A stretch of 64,000 nt of DNA from Gillisia marina (GTDB lineage: Bacteria > Bacteroidota > Bacteroidia > Flavobacteriales > Flavobacteriaceae), in contig NZ_AJLT01000052.1 in the NCBI RefSeq assembly GCF_000258765.1, positions 1-64,000 of the forward strand. The letters are read 5' to 3'. Position 1 is the first letter of the stretch. Every line of letters starts with the position of its first letter. A program made the position numbers and the translations under genes. Below are positions 56,301 to 64,000 of this stretch, piece after piece. Below the pieces are notes generated by a model that did not search any database, was not told the origin of the DNA, and worked only from the letters and a program-made list of their open reading frames with translations.

Positions 56301-57746
56301 TTAGTAACCAGGATTTTGAACCAATTGACCGTCACTTAGGTCGATTTGAGCTTGTGGAATTGGAAATAACTCATGTTTTCCATCCACAAAATTCTTACCG
56401 TGAGCCCGCAATACTGCTCCAGCTCTACCTTGACGTACCAGATCGAAATATCTATCATGCTCAAAGGCAAGTTCAGCTCTTCGTTCTCTCCACACATCCA
56501 TGATCGTTACATTTTCTAAACTTTCAAGCCCTGCACGATTTCTCACCATGTTTAATGGCGTTTTCGCATCGCCTCCTACATTTATTGCTGCTTCAGCATT
56601 CATTAAAAGCACCTCTGCATATCTTAAAATTCTAACATTCTTATTTGATTCCCAATCTCCCCCATTAAAGCTTTCCATAGTCCTACTTACATAGGCTTTT
56701 TGATTATATCTAGGGTTAGAAACTGTTTCTGCAACAAGAAAATCATCCCAAAGAGTTTCTCCTCTAAAAATTATGGTAGCATCTCTTCTTTCATCTCCTT
56801 CTTCATAAAAATTAGTAAGATCTTCTGTTGGGGTATTAAATCCCCAGCCCCAGCCTCCAGCACCTCTAGCACCTTGGGTAACAAAATATCCTTGTACACC
56901 TTTATTTGGCGTTTCTCCCCTCCCCTGAATCTCAAAAATAGATTCTGAATTATTTTCTCCAATTTCTTTCCAGATATCCTCATATACAGGAGTTAAACTA
57001 TAACCCAGACTCATCACCTCATTGGTAAGCTCTAAAACTTGTTGCCAGTTCCCCTGGTACATGTTTACTTTTGCCAATAATGTTAAGGCGGCACCTTTTG
57101 TTGCTCTTCCAAGATCGGCACTATTATATGAGTTAGGTAAACTTTCTATAGCATCCTCTAAATCTTGAGTTATAAATGTATATATAGCTTCTTTTGAAAC
57201 TCTCGTATTTGCGGCATTAATATCATCCTGATTTTGAATATCCGGAACACCCTCTATTAATGGAACACCTCCAAACATTCTCACCAATCTAAAATAAAAT
57301 TCAGCTCTCAAAAATTTACTCTCTCCAATTAATCTATCTCTGAGGTCTTCATCGATATCCAAATCTGGAAGAAATTTTAATGCCTGATTTGCTCTCGCAA
57401 TACCTTGGTAGTTCCCTTCCCAAACTTCATTAAAAGAAATAGAGGTAGAAGTAAAGGTTAGATCATCTAAAAGTTGCTTGTCATTACCCGTATCTCCAGG
57501 ATCACTTCCTTTATCGGCATCATCACTAGTAATACTACTCACACCAATCCAAGAAAAAGAACTTTCGTTAAAGTCTAAAAACTTATTATAGATGGCATTC
57601 ACAAGCTCTGTAGCCGCAGTAGGGCTGGAAAGAGCTTGTTCCGGAGTTTCCTTGGATGGTTGTACATCCAGAAATTCATTATCATCACAACTTACAAGTG
57701 TTAGGAACACTAGACTTGTAATAATTATGTTATTAAAATTTTTCAT
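56301..57746 (-). CDS. SusD/RagB family nutrient-binding outer-membrane lipoprotein (481 aa)
   Basis: Lipobox Cys20 ('FLTLVSCDD'). SusD-like N-terminus ('FLDVQPSKETPEQALSSPTAATELVNAIY', split over two segments), TPR-like helices, 'FYFRLVRMFGGVPLI' and the C-terminal 'RERRAELAFEHDRYFDLVRQGRA'. It caps the SusC barrel and binds glycan. The start is the Met at 57746; the frame continues upstream to 57755. It follows SusC by 12 bases, standard pairing. Confidence 0.97.
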   Translation of the reverse strand: MKNFNNIIITSLVFLTLVSCDDNEFLDVQPSKETPEQALSSPTAATELVNAIYNKFLDFNESSFSWIGVSSITSDDADKGSDPGDTGNDKQLLDDLTFTSTSISFNEVWEGNYQGIARANQALKFLPDLDIDEDLRDRLIGESKFLRAEFYFRLVRMFGGVPLIEGVPDIQNQDDINAANTRVSKEAIYTFITQDLEDAIESLPNSYNSADLGRATKGAALTLLAKVNMYQGNWQQVLELTNEVMSLGYSLTPVYEDIWKEIGENNSESIFEIQGRGETPNKGVQGYFVTQGARGAGGWGWGFNTPTEDLTNFYEEGDERRDATIIFRGETLWDDFLVAETVSNPRYNQKAYVSRTMESFNGGDWESNKNVRILRYAEVLLMNAEAAINVGGDAKTPLNMVRNRAGLESLENVTIMDVWRERRAELAFEHDRYFDLVRQGRAGAVLRAHGKNFVDGKHELFPIPQAQIDLSDGQLVQNPGY

Positions 57747-57758
57747 ACCTAGCATTTT

Positions 57759-60734
57759 TTAAAAATTTAAATTCACACCTACGAGATAGGACTTTACAGA
57801 TGGATAAGCATTCAATTCGATCCCAGAGGAGTTCCCCAGTGGGTCTCCATTTCCTGGTAGTTCTGGTGTAAACCCTGTGAATTCCTTAAAGATAAAAGGG
57901 TTTTGTGCCAGTGCATATACCCTAATCTTTTTAACTCCAGCGATAACATCTGGTAAAGTATATCCTACCGTAATATTATTAATTCTGAAAAAATCTCCGC
58001 TTTCTAAGAAATATGTAGAAGATAATGGTACTTCGTTAGAAGGTGCGGGATTCATATTAGATCCACTATCAAAATTAAAGATGTTGTTAGCTACACTAGC
58101 TTCCACATTTTCACCTCCAAAACGCTGTGCTTTTTTACCGTTGTAAACCATGCTTCCCGAATTTCCATAGCCTTCAATATTGAAATCCCAGTTTTTATAT
58201 TCGAAGCCTGCATTTATTCCAAAATAGAGATCCGGCTGAATTGAACCGAAGAACTGACGGTCATCATTATCTATTACCCCATTATTGTCTAAATCTGTAT
58301 AAATAAAATCCCCTCTTTCATCAAACCCCTGAACTTCCAGCACAAAGAAACTCCCCAAAGGCTGACCTTCCCTTAAGATCTTTGTAACTTGTCCATTATC
58401 AATGCTTCCTCCCTGTTGCTCAAAAGCAAAAGGATTGGTTATCTCTTCTAAATTATTATCGTTTGTTGTAAGATTCCCACTAATATGATATTTAAAATTG
58501 TCATTGATATCATCATTCCAATGAAGGGCAAATTCTAAACCTTTATTCCTGATCTTACCCGCATGAGTTAGGGTAATCCCCGAAGCTCCAAAAGCATCTG
58601 GTAAGCTAATAGGTAAGATCGCATTCCTATTTAATCTATTATAGTAATCAAATTCCCCAGAAAGCCGGTTATCTAGAAAGGCGAATTCCACCCCAATATC
58701 GTACTCTTCAGTAACTTCCCATCCAACATTTTCGTCTATGATGGCAGTAATTGTTGACCCGGGAACCAATGCCTGATCTGGCCCAAAAACAGTTCCCAAA
58801 TCTGAATCAAAGGTTATCACGTTTAAAGGAATATTCTGGTTCCCCAATTCACCCCAACTAGCTCTTAATTTGAGAGTGTTCAGGAATTCAGATTCGTTTA
58901 AGAAGTCTTCATTGGTAATCAACCATCCTATACCTACTGAAGGAAAATTACCCCATTTCTCAGCATTGTTGGCAAAGACGCTAGAACCATCACGCCTTAT
59001 TGTAGCTGTTAAAAGATATTTATTATCAAAATCATAATTAAGTCGTGCAAAGTATGATCTCAACCTCCTTTTGTCTGAAAGTTCACTATTCGCTATATCT
59101 GTTCCTTGTTCTCCGTTGTTTAATGAGAAGAGATTTGAATCTTCAGGAACGTTATTTCGTGTACCTTCTAGAAAATCATTTTGTTCCTCTTCCGCAGTGG
59201 TTCCCAGGGTTAGCTTAACTCCATGTTTTTCAGCAAAGGTTTTATCAAAAGTTAAGAAAGCATCGAATACCCAATGATAAAAATCATCTTTTCTTACCCT
59301 TAAAGTATTTCTATTAGGAGAATCAAAATCTGAAACTTCTCTGGTAGGATCTCCTGCAAGGAATTGTTCTAAATTAGGTGTAAAAACGTAAGATTTTCCA
59401 TATCCACTCTCAATCCCAAATCTTGTAGTCCCAGATAAATAATCGGTAAAATCGTAAGTGGCAGAAACATTTCCTTGAAGAACAAGGTTTTTTCTTTTTT
59501 CATCATTTAATGCTAATGCGGCAACAGGGTTACCAACATTATTAAATCTCGCGCCTGCACTATCAAATGGCACTCCAAATCTCCCATCGAAAGAACCACC
59601 AATATATCGTACAGGTACAATTGGCGCTTGTTTGTAGGCAGTTGTAAAAGCTGAAAATGGTTTTGGAATCGATCGGTTAAGAGATAGAGAAATATTATGA
59701 TCGATTTTTAATTTGGAAGTCAGGTTATAACTAGCCTTACCTCTTAAGTTAAGCCGTCGATAATCATTCCCTATTAAAATCCCTTCTTCTTCGAAATAAT
59801 TAGCACTGAAATAAGAAGTCATTTTTTCGGTACCTCCGCTTATCGAAACATTATGGTTAATGACTGTCCCGGCGCGGGTTATCTCATCAAACCAGTCTGT
59901 ATCATATTGCTGATCTTGTTGAAATCTCTGATTTCCGAATGCCAAATTAGAAAAATTAACATAGGCACTGGAGTTCGCCATATCTACTTTACTCAACACT
60001 TCCTTAATACCAAAATAGGAAGAGACATCAATCTGCATCTTTCCAATTTTCCCGGCTTTGGTGGTTACAATAATAACTCCGTTTGCTCCTCTGGTTCCGT
60101 AAATTGCAAGAGAAGAGGCATCTTTAAGGATATCTATAGTGGTAATATCTTCACTACTAATATTGTCTATTCTATCTGTAATAATTCCATCTACTACATA
60201 AATAGGATCACGCCCAGCTTGCACAGTCCCAGTACCACGAATACGTACAACCGGTGAACTGCCCGGAGCTCCAGAACTAATAATTTGAACCCCTGCGGCC
60301 TTACCTTGTAAAGATTGAGTTGCAGTTAAGGCAGGTTGTTTTAAAAGTTCCTCTGCATTTATTCTAGTAATAGAACCTGTTACATCTTGTTTTCTTGTAC
60401 TACCGTATCCAACAAGCACAACTTCTCCCAATGAAGAAGCACTTTCCGTCATAATTACATTGATAGTGTTTTGTGTGCCAACGCTAATCTCATTTGTTTC
60501 AAATCCCAAAAAACTAAATACTAGGACGTCGTTATCATTTGCACTAATTGCGTATTTTCCATCAAAATCAGTTATAGTTCCGGTTGAAGTACCTTTAACA
60601 AGAACATTAACGCCTGGCAGCGTTACTCCACCTGGCTCCGACGTTACAGTTCCAGAAATTATTCGTTCCTGAGCTTGTAATTGAAAATAAAACATAGTAA
60701 GCAATACAAATAATAGAGTAAATTTTGTTTTCAT
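57759..60734 (-). CDS. SusC/RagA family TonB-dependent receptor (991 aa)
   Basis: Start Met at 60734 (MKTKFTLLF); the frame extends upstream to 60794. Signal peptide to about 20 ('LQAQERI'). Then a carboxypeptidase D-like regulatory domain ('SGTVTSEPGGVTLPGVNVLVKG', 'FDGKYAISANDNDVLVFSFLG'), the TonB box/plug region ('VVLVGYGSTRKQDVTGSI', 'IRGTGTVQAGRDPIYVVDGI') and a long beta-barrel. It imports oligosaccharides together with SusD, powered by TonB. SusC leads the operon. A TAGCTTTG box lies about 80 bases upstream. Confidence 0.97.
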   Translation of the reverse strand: MKTKFTLLFVLLTMFYFQLQAQERIISGTVTSEPGGVTLPGVNVLVKGTSTGTITDFDGKYAISANDNDVLVFSFLGFETNEISVGTQNTINVIMTESASSLGEVVLVGYGSTRKQDVTGSITRINAEELLKQPALTATQSLQGKAAGVQIISSGAPGSSPVVRIRGTGTVQAGRDPIYVVDGIITDRIDNISSEDITTIDILKDASSLAIYGTRGANGVIIVTTKAGKIGKMQIDVSSYFGIKEVLSKVDMANSSAYVNFSNLAFGNQRFQQDQQYDTDWFDEITRAGTVINHNVSISGGTEKMTSYFSANYFEEEGILIGNDYRRLNLRGKASYNLTSKLKIDHNISLSLNRSIPKPFSAFTTAYKQAPIVPVRYIGGSFDGRFGVPFDSAGARFNNVGNPVAALALNDEKRKNLVLQGNVSATYDFTDYLSGTTRFGIESGYGKSYVFTPNLEQFLAGDPTREVSDFDSPNRNTLRVRKDDFYHWVFDAFLTFDKTFAEKHGVKLTLGTTAEEEQNDFLEGTRNNVPEDSNLFSLNNGEQGTDIANSELSDKRRLRSYFARLNYDFDNKYLLTATIRRDGSSVFANNAEKWGNFPSVGIGWLITNEDFLNESEFLNTLKLRASWGELGNQNIPLNVITFDSDLGTVFGPDQALVPGSTITAIIDENVGWEVTEEYDIGVEFAFLDNRLSGEFDYYNRLNRNAILPISLPDAFGASGITLTHAGKIRNKGLEFALHWNDDINDNFKYHISGNLTTNDNNLEEITNPFAFEQQGGSIDNGQVTKILREGQPLGSFFVLEVQGFDERGDFIYTDLDNNGVIDNDDRQFFGSIQPDLYFGINAGFEYKNWDFNIEGYGNSGSMVYNGKKAQRFGGENVEASVANNIFNFDSGSNMNPAPSNEVPLSSTYFLESGDFFRINNITVGYTLPDVIAGVKKIRVYALAQNPFIFKEFTGFTPELPGNGDPLGNSSGIELNAYPSVKSYLVGVNLNF

Positions 60735-60815
60735 AAGCACACCTATTTTTGAAGAATTAATGTTTTCAGATTTATGATATTTACCATAGCGCATTAAAAT
60801 GCAACGAGATTATAC

Positions 60816-60823
60816 CAAAGCTA
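60816..60823 (-). promoter_or_regulatory. possible -7 box for the SusC operon
   Basis: On the minus strand TAGCTTTG fits TAnnTTTG, about 82 bases before the SusC start. A clear -33 TTTG is absent, as would be expected if an activator is needed. Confidence 0.35.
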
Positions 60824-61009
60824 ACACTAGATAGGGTGTTGTTAAGATTTACATAATATAAGTAAACACATCAAGTTTAAAGATACCTCTAAATCTTTGT
60901 TTTACAATGAATTATAAAAATAAAATAAAGTAGTTAAAATTTTATAATTTAATAATGATGTGGAAAAGATGAGGTTGAAAATGAATATTTACAACGTTTT
61001 CGAAGATAT

Positions 61010-63777
61010 TTATACTACTTTATGTAAAAATTTAACCAAATTTTGATTTTTAGGAAGATTAAATTTTTTCCGTAATCTGTATCTATGTAATTCTACACTT
61101 CTGTATGTAATTCCAATTAAAGGAGCAATTTCCTTGGAGCTAAGATTCATAATAAGGTAGGCACACATTTTTAAATCCTTTGGGGTAAGATTGGGAAATT
61201 TTAATTGTAAGTTTTTAAAGAAATCATCATGAACCTCATTAAAATTTATATCAAAAAGTGCCCAATCATTTTGAGAATTTGACTGTTGCTCTTTAATATT
61301 CATAAGCTTTGAATAGAGCGTTTTATTTTCCTTTTTAATATTTGATTTTACGATTTCCCTTTCAATTTCATTCAACATGTCCTCCTTTTTCGCCATTAAA
61401 GCAGCATAGGAAGCTAGTTCTTTACTTTTAGACTTAAGTTGAGTTTTTAATTTTTCTTGTTCTAACTGAATTATCTTATTATTATTTTCAAAATTTTGTT
61501 TTTGGAAAGTGAGGTTTTGCTTATACTCTAGATCTCTCTCCAGTAGCTTCTTCTTTCTATTAAATTTCTGTTTATTATAATAATGAACTAGAAAAAGAAT
61601 CATTGCTAAAAGAATCACATATCCAATCCAAGCCCACACACTGAGATACCAGGGCTGAAGCACACTAAAAGAAAAAAGCGTCTTTTCCGTTGTATTCCCT
61701 AAACTGACTTTTTTTTACTTTAAATTTATAATCCCCTGGATGCAGGTTTTGATATGCCACATGAGAAGTATTATTTGGTGTGGACCATTTTTTATCGTAA
61801 CCCTCCAATTTGAAAGAATAGAGGGGTAATGATAAGGTGCCTGGAGTATGACTGGAAAACTTTAAACTAATTGTATTCTTCCTGAACGGGATATCAATAG
61901 AGGCATTAAGTGGTATCGAATTACCATTTACCTTCACAGCTTCTAAAGATAGGTTAGTTAAATTGTTCTTTTTTTCAGAGATCGAAGGATTAACTTTTAA
62001 AAAACCATCGTCCAAAAATAAAAATAGCGAAATATCTATTTTCTTCGCGCTAGAAGCATTTTTAACTAATCTACTATTGATTAATTCTTCATTAAAATTA
62101 TATAAATTATCTCCTTTCGTGGAAGTAATTCGGAGTGAACTCGCGGTTTTTATAATCAGTAATTCTTTATTAATACCAGATATGCTTGAAAATGGGTATA
62201 ATTTTTTTTTCTAATATGGAGTCCCTAACCAATAGATCATGTAGTGCATCGTACCTAAATATTTGATTTTTTTTAGTTAGAAATATTTGGGAACCAAGAG
62301 CAAACATTTCATAGGGAACATTGGTATTCATAAAACTTTTTAGAAGTGTTAATTCCTCGAAATTTTCGGAAATTTTATATTTAAAAATACCTTTATGCGA
62401 GGCATCAACCCATAAACTCTGGTTTTCATCAAAATATATTCCCTTAACTGGAAAATCTAATTCTTTGAATCTAAATGATTCCCAGGAACCATTTATTTTA
62501 TGATATCTCGTAATACCAGCATAATTAGGCTGTAAATAATAATTCGTTCCGGAAATATTCAAAAAGTCCATTCCCCCATTTGTATCACTTATAAGGGTAA
62601 ATTCATTGTCCTTAATACTGTAGGTTCCATTGTTATGCCCACAAATAATTTCATCTCCAACATTTGTTAAGTCCCATACCTGACCATTAGAAGCCTTTAA
62701 AAATTTTAGCTGAGTACCTTTTAATGAGAACACCCCATGATTAGAACCCACTAAAAGATTTTCACCTTGATCTTCAATACTATATACCGTTCCTAATAAA
62801 CCCGATTTATCATTATACGCATAAACATCATTATTGAGGGATATCTTTGACAGGCCATTATCTAGCGCAAGCCATAAATTATTTTGAATATCTAAAAACT
62901 GCCTCAATACAGTATTGTTGGCTAGTCCATTATTTTTATTATAAACATATTTTAATACACCTTCCGAATCGTAAACCATTAATCCATTATTAATGGTGCC
63001 AACAAAAACCAAGTCGCCTGCGATCTTTAAATTGTTGATTTCCAGATACTCCATTTCAGCGAAAGTAGAAAAAGACCATTTTTTTAAAACAGCATCTTTA
63101 TAATAAAATATTCCGTTAATTTGGGTTGCTATTAATAACCCATCTTTGTAATCCACTATACTCTGGACACTATAATTTTCTAAAGGTTTACTCCAGCTAA
63201 GCGGAATAATACTATCATTTTCTATTTTATAGATACCATTATTTTTGGTGCCTACATATAATTTGTCATTGATGAGGAAAGTATACACGGCCGAAATATT
63301 GCCTAAAGGGAGTACATTAATTTTCTTAGTCTGCTTATTATATCTATAAATTTTATTGAAGGACTGAAACAAGATTTCCTCACCGAACGGAATTATTTTC
63401 CAAATTTCATCGTTATTAAAGATGTTTTTATCAAGTGAATCACTTATAGAAGTATACTGAAGTTCATTTTTGACATTTTTAAGCCAATAACCAAATTGAT
63501 GGTATGAACCAGAATATAAAGTATCATTTATAACGCTTACCGATCTGAATATCCCATTCGATGGCAACGTATGCTTAGCCCAATAATCTCCATTAAAGGC
63601 GAGGAGATATTTATTATTTGCTACATAAATGGTTCCATCAGGATGTTGAGTGATATCCCAATTTGAATTTTCCCCTTTATATTCAGTTTTTAGATAATTT
63701 GTGAAATAAGGAGCAATTTCCTGTCCTTGAAGAGTATAACATGTCGTTAGAAATAGACAAATTAGAACTCCCTTCAT
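61010..63777 (-). CDS. SusR-like membrane-spanning regulator (propeller, Y_Y_Y, TM, LuxR-type HTH), about 921 aa, two frameshifts
   Basis: Starts at Met 63777 (MKGVLICLFLTTCYTLQGQ, a signal peptide). Residues to about 620 are periplasmic propeller repeats ('DITQHPDGTIYVANNKYLLAF', 'LWLALDNGLSKISLNN'), then a Y_Y_Y domain ('LYSFKLEGYDKKWSTP'), a TM helix ('VWAWIGYVILLAMILFLVHYY'), a coiled coil and a C-terminal HTH ('LTPKDLKMCAYLIMNLSSKEIAPLIGI', 'YRSVELHRYRLRKKF'). No histidine kinase or receiver domain is seen, so it is a one-component sensor-regulator. Two breaks, A9 at 62201-62209 and A8 at 61710-61717, are each repaired by removing one A. It lies just upstream of SusC and likely activates the PUL. 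Confidence 0.88.
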
Positions 63778-63849
63778 TTCGTTTATTATATCCATTACTG
63801 CAAGATATAATAAAATTAGAATGTAGTCTCTAGTAAAAAGATGAGATGT

Positions 63850-64000
63850 TTATGTAGATTCCGGTGCAAGCTTCACCTCTAAGCCTTCCAATTCTGATAT
63901 AATTGGAATCTGACAGCCCAATCTACTATTGTCTTCAACAAAAAAAGCTTGATCTAGCATGTCTTCTTCTTCATAACTTTTTTCTGGAAGCAAGTGTTCA
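63850..64000 (-). CDS. 2Fe-2S ferredoxin, C-terminal part (5' end outside window)
   Basis: The minus-strand frame ends at 63850 with '...[19 protein letters not shown]', '[21 protein letters not shown]' and 'VKLAPEST'. The last cluster cysteine motif, R-L-G-C-Q, and the preceding 'EEEDMLDQA' are characteristic of adrenodoxin-type ferredoxins (Fdx) used in Fe-S assembly. Only about 49 residues are present, so start and size are unknown. It is transcribed in the same direction as the regulator but is probably a separate unit. Confidence 0.82.
   Translation of the reverse strand, partial: EHLLPEKSYEEEDMLDQAFFVEDNSRLGCQIPIISELEGLEVKLAPEST

Noticed and set aside
51309-56335. Calling the PF10091 proteins glucoamylases (GH15-like)
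   Set aside because: The fold and the GGDxVET and GYNE motifs point to the GH144 type; the glucoamylase label is an old database name.

Overview
This window looks like a chromosomal segment of a member of the Bacteroidota, most likely the family Flavobacteriaceae. The evidence is low GC, AT-rich flavobacterial-type promoters (TTTG, 19 nt, TAnnTTTG), SusC/SusD proteins, DUF2723, YceI, DUF5777 and BlaI/M56-TonB genes, and a DnaE that carries its own exonuclease domain. The PUL and sulfatase suggest a marine or algal/sediment lifestyle, but the genus is not certain.

Layout. 1-14.4 kb: mixed housekeeping genes, namely an AsmA-like protein cut by the window edge, two metallophosphoesterases, two thioredoxin-like proteins (one without active-site cysteines), tRNA-Gln, a DUF2723/GT117 membrane glycosyltransferase, a polysaccharide deacetylase, glycosylasparaginase and DNA polymerase I. 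14.7-17.7 kb: translation genes rplM-rpsI-rpsB-tsf with structured leaders. 17.7-31 kb: a metal-dependent cyclase, hemW, a four-helix-bundle gene between inverted repeats, ruvC, a GT2, a BlaI/M56-TonB/TPR regulatory set with a clear palindromic operator, a YceI/DUF5777/Rieske operon, an EEP nuclease and a class III nucleotide cyclase. 31-42.5 kb: tRNA-Asp, DUF58, trxA, dnaE, a DUF2383 protein, rpsP-rimM-trmN6, an acyl-CoA dehydrogenase and DUF3050.

42.5-63.8 kb, all on the minus strand, is a polysaccharide utilisation locus (PUL) and the most interesting part. In order of transcription: a membrane-spanning SusR-like regulator (propeller, Y_Y_Y, TM, LuxR-type HTH), SusC, SusD, a GH144-type lipoprotein, a four-repeat surface-binding lipoprotein, a second GH144-type lipoprotein, an esterase, a formylglycine sulfatase, GH3, GH97 and GH43. 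GH144 is the family of beta-1,2-glucanases and sophorohydrolases. The set predicts uptake and breakdown of a decorated glucan: surface capture and cutting by the lipoproteins, import by SusCD, and removal of ester, sulfate, alpha-glucosyl and pentosyl/other side groups, with GH3 finishing beta-glucosides. A 2Fe-2S ferredoxin runs off the right edge.

Quality note: ten reading-frame breaks were found in nine genes, including polA. Every one is repaired by one base in a mononucleotide run. They are best read as sequencing or assembly indels, so the affected genes are annotated as whole genes.
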